Source: Bacillus sp. UNC41MFS5
GTDB lineage: Bacteria > Bacillota > Bacilli > Bacillales_B > DSM-18226
Reading direction: 5' to 3'
Assembly: GCF_000686805.1 (NCBI RefSeq)
Contig: NZ_JMLP01000033.1
Span: 1 to 26,856, forward strand
Length of the DNA stretch: 26,856 nt
This document shows, piece by piece, positions 7,763 to 14,958 of this stretch. The notes under the pieces are model-generated. The model was given only the letters and a program-made list of their open reading frames with translations. It ran no database searches and had not been told where the DNA came from. How positions within the stretch are numbered: the stretch's first letter is position 1; each line of letters begins with the position of its first letter. Made by a program: the position numbers and the translations under genes.

Positions 7763-8311
7763 CTATTCTAAATTGCTATGTCGGCCGAATGCTAGTGTGT
7801 GGTCTACTTCATTGAGTTTGCTGTAAAGCAAACAAAGGGTATCAAATAAAATATGAGCACATTGGTCGAATAATGAACCAAGCGGCTGGATTGTTTTCAA
7901 TTCATTCTCGCGGCGATATTTTGTTGCCGCTGGTACATGAAGAATCTGGGTTGCCGCTGCTGCTAATGGCGACTCAGGATTGGTAGTCACAGCCATTACT
8001 GAACAGCCTAGTGAATTCGTTTTTTCAGCAGTCCAAACCACGTTCTTCGTTGTTCCCGAACCGGAAATCGCCACTAATAGGTCACTTTCCTCTATCGATG
8101 GTGTAATCGTTTCCCCTACAACATAGACAGTTGCACCTAAATGCATTAAGCGCATCGCAAATGATTTAGCCATTAATCCGGACCGTCCTTCACCGATGAC
8201 AAAAATCCGCTTTGCTTTTTGCAATTGAACCGCTAACTCCTGAAGCTGAGCCTCTTCCACTCGGCTAAGGACCGTTTCTACTTCTTTTAAAATAGTAGGA
8301 ATCACTAACAT
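7763..8311 (-). CDS. hxlB: 6-phospho-3-hexuloisomerase (SIS domain)
   Basis: SIS-domain sugar-phosphate isomerase of 182 aa. The PHI family converts D-arabino-3-hexulose 6-phosphate to fructose 6-phosphate. Diagnostic segments are GEGRSGL (40-46), SGSGTTKNV, QPLGSLFDQ and the C-terminal RHSNLE, close to the RHANLE end usual in PHI. Its ATG lies inside the end of hxlA (7-nt overlap), so the two are translationally coupled. The operator shared with the transporter-kinase operon suggests it serves a sugar pathway; the real substrate may be a related ketose phosphate. Confidence 0.9.
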   Translation of the reverse strand: MLVIPTILKEVETVLSRVEEAQLQELAVQLQKAKRIFVIGEGRSGLMAKSFAMRLMHLGATVYVVGETITPSIEESDLLVAISGSGTTKNVVWTAEKTNSLGCSVMAVTTNPESPLAAAATQILHVPAATKYRRENELKTIQPLGSLFDQCAHILFDTLCLLYSKLNEVDHTLAFGRHSNLE

Positions 8312-8946
8312 GTCAATTTCCCCTCCGCTTGTAAAATAACTTGTTTAAATTGTGCCGCCGCCACTGATTGATTTTCCGCTTTTGTTATCGCTGAACCGAT
8401 AATGACAACCTCTGGGTTCATTGACTCGATAAGATTCTCAATCGAATCCAGCTTAATTCCGCCTGCTGCTGCCACCTGAACCCCTGAGAAATCACTTGGC
8501 TTTGTTCCTTGATTTTGACTGCCTAATTCCTCTTGTTGGTCCTTGCTCACGTGCTCGCAAAAAATGGCATCAGTGTATTTTCGTAATGCTCTTTTTTGTT
8601 CATCGGACGTATTTAACAGATCAATCATGACCTTTTTTTGATATCGATTGGCTACTTCCATACAAGTATCAATGGTCACAAGTGGAGAAACTCCCATGAC
8701 CGTTGCAACATCTGCTCCCGCTTCAAAGCAAAGTTCAAATTCATAACGGGCATTATCAATCGTTTTAATATCTGCAACAATTTGTTTATTTGGAAAGGCT
8801 TGTTTTATCTCTTTAATACTCGTTACACCAAATTCCTTAATAAGCGAAGTCCCAACTTCAATCCAATCAATGGAATCCTCCACTTTTTTAGTTAATTCGA
8901 TCCCTTCAGTGATGTCCATTCGATCCAAAGCCAGTTGAATTTTCAT
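8305..8946 (-). CDS. hxlA: 3-hexulose-6-phosphate synthase-like protein (OMPDC superfamily)
   Basis: TIM-barrel enzyme of the orotidine-phosphate-decarboxylase superfamily, in the HPS/KGPDC group. HPS joins formaldehyde to ribulose 5-phosphate; KGPDC (UlaD) decarboxylates 3-keto-L-gulonate 6-phosphate. From ATG 8946 (213 aa; AGGAG 7 nt upstream) it has IEVGT at 29-33, the metal/catalytic DxKxxD as D59, K61, D64, and AAAGGIK near 159-165. D109 and the Ala before GG match HPS rather than KGPDC, but the residue facing KGPDC Arg139 is K135 (EHVSKD). This is unlike both textbook enzymes, so the exact reaction is open. First gene of the unit with hxlB. Confidence 0.85.
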   Translation of the reverse strand: MKIQLALDRMDITEGIELTKKVEDSIDWIEVGTSLIKEFGVTSIKEIKQAFPNKQIVADIKTIDNARYEFELCFEAGADVATVMGVSPLVTIDTCMEVANRYQKKVMIDLLNTSDEQKRALRKYTDAIFCEHVSKDQQEELGSQNQGTKPSDFSGVQVAAAGGIKLDSIENLIESMNPEVVIIGSAITKAENQSVAAAQFKQVILQAEGKLTC

Positions 8947-8975
8947 AATCAAACTCCTTTTTATGGGTTTGTTAA

Positions 8976-9000
8976 TAAATCGATTTACTAAATCGGTTTA
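8976..9000 (-). promoter_or_regulatory. LacI-type double operator of hxlAB
   Basis: AAATCGATTT (8977-8986) and AAATCGGTTT (8990-8999) have CG centres exactly 13 bp apart. The whole 25-bp block is the exact reverse complement of 13234-13258. It starts 7 bp downstream of the -10, where a bound repressor would block transcription. Confidence 0.85.
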
Positions 9001-9007
9001 TTAAAAG

Positions 9008-9036
9008 ATTATACTTCATTTGTAAGCGTTTTTCAA
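9008..9036 (-). promoter_or_regulatory. hxlAB promoter with cre-like site
   Basis: Read leftward: TTGAAA at 9036-9031, a 17-nt spacer and perfect TATAAT at 9013-9008. A cre-like sequence, TGTAAGCGTTTTTCA (9021-9035), fills the spacer and overlaps the -35. It has one extra T relative to the 14-bp cre consensus. CcpA repression is inferred. Confidence 0.8.
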
Positions 9037-9039
9037 TAT

Positions 9040-9069
9040 GTGCCTGAACCTCATAATGGTGTCAGGCAC
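9040..9069. repeat. Dispersed repeat copy B
   Basis: GTGCCTGAACC (9040-9050, one C lost) and GGTGTCAGGCAC (9058-9069) form an imperfect inverted pair. It lies between the 3' end of the LacI gene and the hxlAB promoter. Neither side has a convincing T-run. Confidence 0.7.
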
Positions 9070-9081
9070 CAATAAATCTCT

Positions 9082-10059
9082 TTACATCATTCTGCTCGGA
9101 AAGACAAACACTTCAGGGTGTATGTTTTCTTTGTTAATTTGTTCAAATAATAGTTCGGCTGCCTTTTTTCCCATGTCCTTTGCAGGCTGTACGATGAAGG
9201 AAATTGGTGCCTCTAGCAAATAAGCGAATGGAATATTATCAAATACAACCAACTCAAGTTCGTTTCCAAGCTTAATGCCCTTTTCCTTTAGAAATTCTAG
9301 AACCGCCAGTAAGACACGATCATTTGCAGCAAAGATTGCTGTTGGCTTAACATCTAGAGAAAAGAGTTGCTCTATTTTGCTTTTCAATTCAGGGATACTT
9401 GCTTCAATAATGAAATCTGGATTTACCTCGATATCGGAATCGGTTAATGCTTTTTTATACCCTGCCAATCGATCGATACGGGTACTAACCGTCAGAGGCT
9501 GCACCACAAAAGCAATATTCTGGTGACCCTTCTCAATCAAATGCTGCACAGCCTTATAAGTAGAATCCGTATTATCGGTAATAATTGAAAATACATCAAG
9601 ATTCTCCACTTTTCTATCTACAAACACAACCGGATAGCCCTGTTTGACCATGCGTTTGTATAGATCATTATTTTTCCCTGTCGGAAAAATGATAAGACCA
9701 TCGACCTGCTTTGCTCTTAACATTTCAATGTATTTCTTCTCCTTTTCGGGATCATCATCTGCGTTACAGACAATGGCGTGCAAGTCATGTTTATGACAAA
9801 AATCCTCAATCGCACGGCTGATTTCCGTTGAAAAATAATGCGTAATATTGGCGACAATGATTCCCACCATCGAGGTTCGCTTTTGCTTTAGACTTCTTGC
9901 GATAAAGTTTGGCTGGTAGCCAAGTTCTTCAATGGCTTCTTCAATTTTACGTTTCGTTTTTTCGCCCATATATTCAAACCGTTTATTTAAGTATTGAGAA
10001 ACGGTACTTTTCGATACACCGGCTGCTTTTGCTACGTCAGCCATTGTTACTTTTTCCAT
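9082..10059 (-). CDS. LacI-family transcriptional regulator
   Basis: A 325-aa repressor. The N-terminal HTH is TMADVAKAAGVSKSTVSQYL (residues 5-24), followed by the hinge region FIARSLK and a periplasmic-binding-type effector domain (VGIIVANITHYFSTEI onward). B. subtilis KdgR belongs to the same family, and the kinase nearby is KdgK-like. It lies between the two units whose promoters share LacI-type CG-centred operators, so it is very likely their regulator. A hairpin separates it from the transporter gene upstream, and a weak promoter may lie in 10080-10130. The effector is unknown but should be a pathway sugar or its phosphate. Confidence 0.92.
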   Translation of the reverse strand: MEKVTMADVAKAAGVSKSTVSQYLNKRFEYMGEKTKRKIEEAIEELGYQPNFIARSLKQKRTSMVGIIVANITHYFSTEISRAIEDFCHKHDLHAIVCNADDDPEKEKKYIEMLRAKQVDGLIIFPTGKNNDLYKRMVKQGYPVVFVDRKVENLDVFSIITDNTDSTYKAVQHLIEKGHQNIAFVVQPLTVSTRIDRLAGYKKALTDSDIEVNPDFIIEASIPELKSKIEQLFSLDVKPTAIFAANDRVLLAVLEFLKEKGIKLGNELELVVFDNIPFAYLLEAPISFIVQPAKDMGKKAAELLFEQINKENIHPEVFVFPSRMM

Positions 10060-10129
10060 GCCTATCTTCCTCTTTCCTCTTGGTCACTGACTTCATTTTA
10101 GCGGCAAATCTACTAACTTTCCACCACCT

Positions 10130-10169
10130 AAATAAGTAACAGCTTTGGAAAAAGTTCCAAAGCTGTTAC
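10130..10169 (-). terminator. Hairpin after the MFS gene
   Basis: A perfect 13-bp stem (10136-10148 with 10157-10169, 8-nt loop). Read leftward it is followed by TTATTTAGG, a weak U-tract. It may attenuate rather than fully stop transcription into the LacI gene. Confidence 0.6.
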
Positions 10170-10180
10170 CCTAACATTTT

Positions 10181-11464
10181 TTAAGCACTCACTTTAACAT
10201 TTGTTGGCTTACTTTTATCCTTTTTTGCCGATTTTACCGCTAAGATGGTTAAAATTGCTGAAAGGAATAGAGATCCTGCCATAAAGATATATGAAGTACC
10301 GAATCCACCGGTAGCATCATTTAAATATCCTACGATATAGGCACCAACAAATGAGCCTAATGCACCCATACTATTGATAAGGGCCATCGCGCCGCCAGCA
10401 ACATTACGCGGAAGGATTTCAGGAATGATGGCAAAGAATGGACCGTATGGAGCATACATGGCACCGCCCGCAATCACGAGTAAGACAAATGAAATCCAGA
10501 AATGTTCTGTTCCAATCGCATAAGAAGCATAGAAAGCGATTGCACCAATCAATAGGAATGGCCAAACAAATGCGTTTCGATTCAATGTTTTATCTGAGAA
10601 ATAAGAAGCAACTAACATTAGGATAATAGCTAAAATATAAGGAACCGAAGATAACCAGCCTGTTTCTACAATATCCATATTTGGCGCGGCTTTAATAATC
10701 GATGGAAGCCACATAACAAACCCATATACCCCGATGCTCCATAAGAAGTATTGCGCACTTAACAAAATAACTGGTTTTGATTTAAAGGCTTCGCCGTAAT
10801 TTTTAACCGGCTTGATCCCTTCTTGTTCTTTAGCTAATTGTTGTTCAAAATCATTCTTTTCTTGTTCGGTTAACCATTTTGCTTCTCTCGGTTTGTCATT
10901 GACAACTTTCCACCAAATAAAAGCCCAAATTACAGCCGGAATTCCTTCAGCAATGAACATCCATCTCCAGCCCACAGAGTTAACTAAATAACCAGAAACA
11001 ATTGACATCCACAGTACAGTTGCAGGGTTTCCTAAAATTAAGAACGTATTGGCACGAGAACGCTCGGCTTTCGTAAACCAGTTACTTAAAAGGACTAGCA
11101 TCGAAGGCATTACGGCACTTTCCACGACACCTAGCGCAAAGCGAATCACAAATAACAATTTAATATTCGTGATCATACCTGTAAAGGAAGCTAATAAGCC
11201 CCAAGCAATCAACGACCAGAAAATTAGAACCTTCGCGCTCTTTTTCTCGGCAAATGCAGCACCTGGCACTTGGAAAAAGAAATATCCTAAGAAGAATAAA
11301 GAGCCAAGTAGGGATGAAGTACCTGCAGTAATGTGCAGATCTTCCGCTAACCCTGAAGCAGCACCGAATCCATAGTTGGCACGGTCAAGGTAAGCTAAAC
11401 TGTACGTGATAAAAGCAATTGGAATAAGACGTAACCATCGTTGTTTCGCAATCGTTTGTTTCAT
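10181..11464 (-). CDS. MFS transporter, anion:cation symporter (ACS) family
   Basis: A 427-aa, 12-helix major-facilitator permease. The N-terminus RLIPIAFITYSLAYLDRANY carries the YLDRxNYG signature of the ACS family (hexuronate, glucarate, galactonate, tartrate and phthalate transporters). A charged central loop (about 190-220, KPREAKWLTEQEKNDFEQQL) separates the two six-helix halves, as usual. It starts 1 nt after the kinase stop with GGGAG upstream, so it belongs to the same operon. Family membership suggests an organic or sugar-acid substrate taken up with H+. It would be the entry step of the pathway. Confidence 0.9.
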   Translation of the reverse strand: MKQTIAKQRWLRLIPIAFITYSLAYLDRANYGFGAASGLAEDLHITAGTSSLLGSLFFLGYFFFQVPGAAFAEKKSAKVLIFWSLIAWGLLASFTGMITNIKLLFVIRFALGVVESAVMPSMLVLLSNWFTKAERSRANTFLILGNPATVLWMSIVSGYLVNSVGWRWMFIAEGIPAVIWAFIWWKVVNDKPREAKWLTEQEKNDFEQQLAKEQEGIKPVKNYGEAFKSKPVILLSAQYFLWSIGVYGFVMWLPSIIKAAPNMDIVETGWLSSVPYILAIILMLVASYFSDKTLNRNAFVWPFLLIGAIAFYASYAIGTEHFWISFVLLVIAGGAMYAPYGPFFAIIPEILPRNVAGGAMALINSMGALGSFVGAYIVGYLNDATGGFGTSYIFMAGSLFLSAILTILAVKSAKKDKSKPTNVKVSA

Positions 11465-11465
11465 G

Positions 11466-12425
11466 TTATTTCACTCCCTCTAATTGATTTTCTATATATT
11501 TATCTAACTCTGCTTTGGTTGGATAGCCATCGTTATCACCAGGTGATTGGACCGCTAACGCACCAATCGCATTGCCTCTTAAAACCGCATCCTGAACTTT
11601 GAGACCTTCGAGTAATCCACTGATCACCCCAACCGCAAAACCATCGCCGGCACCAACGGTATCAACCACTTTCTCCACATGAAAACCGCGAACGGTACCT
11701 TCTACTGTAGCTGTTTTATAAAAAGCTCCTTCAGCCCCAAGCTTAATGACTACCAGCTCTACACCCTTTTCTAAATAGAAGGAGGCGATTTCACGCGGTT
11801 CCTTAAAACCTGTTAAGATTTCACCCTCAGCGATGCCAGGTAACACATAATCTGCTTGGAACGCCACCTCATTGATTTCCTTTACCATTTCTTCTTGTGA
11901 TGCCCAAAGTGTTGGTCTTAAATTCGGGTCAAAGGAAACCTTTTTGCCTTTCTTTTTCATAAACGTTAAAGCGTGTTTTGCAAAGGCTCTTGCACTTTCC
12001 GAGAGTGCTAATGGAATTCCCGTCATATGCATGTGCTTTGCACGTTGAAAGTACTCTTCATTAAAATCAGCGCTCTTCAAATGACTTGCTGCCGAGCCTT
12101 TCCGAAAATATTGAACCTCTGGGTCTCCTTCTAACACCATCGATTTCAATTGAAATCCAGTCGGATAGTGTTGATCAATCAAAACATGTTCGATGTCAAC
12201 GTTTTCATTTTTGATCCGTTCGATGACAAATTTTCCAAACGCATCGTTTCCGACTTTACTCGCCCACCCTGAGCGCAAACCTAGTCTGGCAAGCCCGATA
12301 GCTACATTCGTTTCTGCTCCGGCAAGTTCTCGGGTAAATTGGCCGACTTCGTGTAAGCTCCCCGGTTGATTGGCCATAAACATCGCCATTGCTTCTCCAA
12401 AAGTAATTGTATCTAACTGTTGCAT
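11466..12425 (-). CDS. PfkB-family sugar kinase, 2-keto-3-deoxygluconate-kinase-like
   Basis: A 319-aa ribokinase-fold kinase. It resembles B. subtilis KdgK along its length: TFGEAMAMF, ELAGAETNVAIGLARLG, the substrate-lid region YFRKGSAASHL, SFDPNLRPTLW, LPGIAEGEILTG and the PfkB signature DTVGAGDGF (255-263, base D261). KdgK phosphorylates 2-keto-3-deoxygluconate. The usual partner, KDPG aldolase (KdgA), is not in this window, so the kinase may act on a different keto-sugar or the aldolase lies elsewhere. The start overlaps the upstream gene by 13 nt and the transporter follows 1 nt later, so the three are translationally linked. Confidence 0.88.
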   Translation of the reverse strand: MQQLDTITFGEAMAMFMANQPGSLHEVGQFTRELAGAETNVAIGLARLGLRSGWASKVGNDAFGKFVIERIKNENVDIEHVLIDQHYPTGFQLKSMVLEGDPEVQYFRKGSAASHLKSADFNEEYFQRAKHMHMTGIPLALSESARAFAKHALTFMKKKGKKVSFDPNLRPTLWASQEEMVKEINEVAFQADYVLPGIAEGEILTGFKEPREIASFYLEKGVELVVIKLGAEGAFYKTATVEGTVRGFHVEKVVDTVGAGDGFAVGVISGLLEGLKVQDAVLRGNAIGALAVQSPGDNDGYPTKAELDKYIENQLEGVK

Positions 12426-13180
12426 GTTATAGCCTCACCTTCCATAATCATCTGAATAAACTCTTTTGTTCTCTCCTTAGGTTCGATAGGAAACTCAAGC
12501 GCTTTTACCATTTCAGATGGAAAACGATTCATGACCTTCTCCCAACTGTGACTTCCGTCTTTTTGCAGTGGTACCGTGATAAACTCTCCATGATCATCTT
12601 CTACCTGTTTTAAATGAAGATACTCGACAAATGGTGCGAGTTTGCTGACGGCATCGTCCACATCCTGACCAGAATAATACCAGTTTCCGGCATCAAATGT
12701 CATTTTAACTGGTGTGCCCTGCTCGGAGGCGCTTTCAAAAAAGGATGATAAATGATTGATATTCCCTCCATGAAGCGTTTGATCATTTTCAACAAACAAT
12801 TGAATTCCTTGGTGCTGGTTCAAAAAGGTATTCAGTTCGAAAAGATTGGATTGGCCTTTTAGAAAATGCCCAAGAGAAACCTTAATCCATTTTGCTCCTA
12901 GCTCTTTTCCTTCTTGAAAGATCTCGTTTAATTCCGTATCGTTTAACTCTTGATTGGCTTTCCATAAGTCAATAGGGGCCGAGTAAACAGTAAATAGTTG
13001 ATATTGTTCAATTTCTTGTTTAATTTTATTAAGTGGTGGATCTAGGTCCGACAATAATTCACGTCGAATCTCAATTCCATAAGCACCTGACTCTGCAATA
13101 AGCCTAATAAATGAAGTTTGCCCCTTCTTCAATACTTCAAATCTATCAAATGCGTTTATCGGGACAATTACATTATTCAT
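12413..13180 (-). CDS. Sugar phosphate isomerase/epimerase (AP_endonuc_2 TIM barrel)
   Basis: A 255-aa TIM-barrel protein of the xylose-isomerase-like group (IolE/IolI, UlaE and tagatose-3-epimerase relatives). The four metal ligands expected for this fold are visible as E131 (FVEND), D163 (TFDAGN), H189 (YLHLKQ) and E229 (ALEFPIE). Such enzymes isomerise or epimerise ketoses or keto-acids, or dehydrate inosose. It is the first gene of the leftward operon, directly behind the LacI/cre-controlled promoter; AAAAGGGG lies about 9 nt upstream of the ATG. The family is clear, the reaction is not. Confidence 0.85.
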   Translation of the reverse strand: MNNVIVPINAFDRFEVLKKGQTSFIRLIAESGAYGIEIRRELLSDLDPPLNKIKQEIEQYQLFTVYSAPIDLWKANQELNDTELNEIFQEGKELGAKWIKVSLGHFLKGQSNLFELNTFLNQHQGIQLFVENDQTLHGGNINHLSSFFESASEQGTPVKMTFDAGNWYYSGQDVDDAVSKLAPFVEYLHLKQVEDDHGEFITVPLQKDGSHSWEKVMNRFPSEMVKALEFPIEPKERTKEFIQMIMEGEAITCNS

Positions 13181-13221
13181 ATCAAAATCCCCTTTTAAAT
13201 AAATACTTGCGATAATCGAAT

Positions 13222-13258
13222 AAATCGTTTTAGTAAACCGATTTAGTAAATCGATTTA
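13222..13258 (-). promoter_or_regulatory. Triple LacI-type operator, three 13-bp steps
   Basis: AAATCGTTTT (13222-13231), AAACCGATTT (13235-13244) and AAATCGATTT (13248-13257) have CG centres exactly 13 bp apart. The right two form the 25-bp block shared, inverted, with the hxlAB promoter. The array starts 6 bp downstream of the -10. Confidence 0.85.
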
Positions 13259-13263
13259 TACAT

Positions 13264-13293
13264 ATTATAAACCCAGTGAAAGCGCTTTTGCAA
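13264..13293 (-). promoter_or_regulatory. Promoter of the isomerase-kinase-transporter operon with cre
   Basis: Read leftward: TTGCAA at 13293-13288, an 18-nt spacer and perfect TATAAT at 13269-13264. TGAAAGCGCTTTTG (13277-13290) is a good cre match with a palindromic core AAAGCGCTTT. It overlaps the -35 and spacer, so CcpA repression is likely. Confidence 0.82.
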
Positions 13294-13314
13294 CAAAAAA
13301 TTTTATTTTTTATT

Positions 13315-13327
13315 GGTGCCTGACACC
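13315..13327. repeat. Dispersed repeat copy C (single core)
   Basis: GGTGCCTGACACC occurs once here without an inverted partner. It lies between the operon promoter and the terminator of the quinone oxidoreductase. Confidence 0.65.
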
Positions 13328-13340
13328 AAAGAGGACACCC

Positions 13341-13367
13341 AAAAAAACACCCCCACTATTGTGGAGG
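13341..13367 (-). terminator. Terminator of the quinone oxidoreductase gene
   Basis: Read leftward: CCTCCAC (13367-13361), loop AATA, GTGGGGG (13356-13350), then TGTTTTTTT. The 7-bp stem has one G-U pair. Confidence 0.75.
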
Positions 13368-13387
13368 CTCGTAAGTTTATATGGATA

Positions 13388-14353
13388 TTAAGGTATTAAT
13401 AAAATTTTCCCTGTGCTCTGGCGGCCTTCTAAATAACGATGGGCTTCTTGGCCATCACTTAGTGCAAAGGTAGTTGGTTCGGATATTTTAACCTTTCCTT
13501 CCATTAACCACTGGAATAGCTCATTTGAACGAGCCAATCGTTCTTCTCGGGAGGTAAGCACATTCCATAGGTCCCCGCCTGTCAAGGTTTTGGAGGTATC
13601 CATTAGCATTCTTGGATCCACTAAAGCTGGGTCCCCTCCTGCCATTCCGTAAAATACAACCGTCCCGCCGATGCGTGTGATATCAAAACTGTCTTGAAGC
13701 GTTGAACCTACTGATTCATAGACCACATCGACACCTTTACCATTTGTCGCATCGAGGATTTGCCTCTTCCAATCATCCTTGTACAGGAACACTTTATCCG
13801 CTCCCGCTTCTTCTGCCGCCTTCGCTTTTTCCAAGGACGAAGTTAAACCTATAACTGTTCCGCCTAGTAATTTTCCAATTTGAATTAAAAGCTGCCCGAC
13901 CCCTCCTGCTGATGCATGGACTAGTACGATATCATTCTTTCTCACGGAATAACTATCCTTTGTTAAATAATGAGCTGTTAATCCTTGTAACAGTACGGAG
14001 GCTCCTTCCGCAAACGTGATTGTTTCAGGCAGAGGGATTGCCTTTTCCACAGGAACCGCTACGAACTCCGCATTTGCATGCGGTACATCGGCAAACGCAA
14101 TCCGATCGCCCATGCGGATGCCTTGAACATTTTCTCCAACCTTTGCAACGATTCCTGCCCCTTCATACCCTAAAATAAAGGGAGGCTCTCCCTCGAGATG
14201 GTAGTTACCTTTTCTTCTATATATATCGGCGAAATTTAGGCCAATTGCTTTCATATTAAGGAGTATTTCATCTGGACCGATGACAGGCTCCATGATTTCT
14301 GCATACTCCAGGACCTCTGGCCCGCCAAACGAATTAAACACTAATGCTTTCAT
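13388..14353 (-). CDS. Quinone oxidoreductase, zeta-crystallin/MDR family
   Basis: A 321-aa NADPH:quinone reductase-like protein of the medium-chain dehydrogenase superfamily. A GroES-like N-terminal domain (LNFADIYRRKGNY, GYEGAGIV) is followed by a Rossmann domain with HASAGGVGQLL (146-156). The cysteine ligands of zinc-dependent alcohol dehydrogenases are absent, which fits the zinc-free QOR branch. It reduces quinones or other unsaturated carbonyls with NADPH, probably in the cytoplasm. It is a single-gene unit with its own promoter (14395-14423) and terminator, and is not part of the sugar regulon beside it. Confidence 0.9.
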   Translation of the reverse strand: MKALVFNSFGGPEVLEYAEIMEPVIGPDEILLNMKAIGLNFADIYRRKGNYHLEGEPPFILGYEGAGIVAKVGENVQGIRMGDRIAFADVPHANAEFVAVPVEKAIPLPETITFAEGASVLLQGLTAHYLTKDSYSVRKNDIVLVHASAGGVGQLLIQIGKLLGGTVIGLTSSLEKAKAAEEAGADKVFLYKDDWKRQILDATNGKGVDVVYESVGSTLQDSFDITRIGGTVVFYGMAGGDPALVDPRMLMDTSKTLTGGDLWNVLTSREERLARSNELFQWLMEGKVKISEPTTFALSDGQEAHRYLEGRQSTGKILLIP

Positions 14354-14394
14354 ATTGTATTACCTCATTTAAACTAATTTTGCACTACGCTCTT

Positions 14395-14423
14395 ATTAAA
14401 TAGAATTGTATTATGGATTGCAA
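14395..14423 (-). promoter_or_regulatory. Promoter of the quinone oxidoreductase gene
   Basis: Read leftward: TTGCAA at 14423-14418, a 17-nt spacer and TTTAAT at 14400-14395. A reasonable sigma-A match 40 bp ahead of the ATG. Confidence 0.55.
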
Positions 14424-14448
14424 CTAAAGGACCTTGTTCTGTATTCAA

Positions 14449-14958
14449 TTAATACCTGGGATTTCTCTGGAATGATATTTCTCTAAGCTTCTTTTTGATA
14501 AAGCGGAAGAGAAGAATTAATAATACGGCAGTAACTGGATAGAAGGGTATGGAATAATAGAACTTCCAGCCGGTATACGTCAGGGCATCATTCTTCAGAC
14601 AAACCCATTCAAATAGTAAGGAAAATCCCGTCCAACAAAGAATATACCAAACCGTTTTTTGTCCATAGAGTTCAAACTTATCGTAGCCGAATAAGAAAAG
14701 TAAGGAGGCACATGGGTACATGAACAGATGATATAATGCACCCGACAACTCATATGTTGGGTTATCACCATAAATATAAAGCTTAAAGGGTGTGGCGAGA
14801 AGAAAATAATCAATCGTTGACACCCATCCGACATTACCTATCCAAATAATAATCACCATAATTGCTGGAAAGTACTTTCTTATCGGTAAAAAAAGACAAA
14901 TAATCATTGCAGTGGTTAGGATGAAAAACCATTCATTCCAATCAAAGGTAACATTCAT
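14449..14958 (-). CDS. CBO0543-type multi-pass membrane protein
   Basis: A 169-aa hydrophobic protein with about five predicted helices and a short basic C-terminus (FIKKKLREISFQRN). It ends with the pattern EWVCLKNDALTYTGWKFYYSIPFYPV, which I recognise from the CBO0543 group of small membrane proteins found in spore-forming Firmicutes. The function is unknown. Its ATG overlaps the stop of the upstream gene by 4 nt (ATGA), so the pair is one translationally coupled unit and probably forms a complex. No catalytic motif is visible. Confidence 0.75.
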   Translation of the reverse strand: MNVTFDWNEWFFILTTAMIICLFLPIRKYFPAIMVIIIWIGNVGWVSTIDYFLLATPFKLYIYGDNPTYELSGALYHLFMYPCASLLFLFGYDKFELYGQKTVWYILCWTGFSLLFEWVCLKNDALTYTGWKFYYSIPFYPVTAVLLILLFRFIKKKLREISFQRNPRY

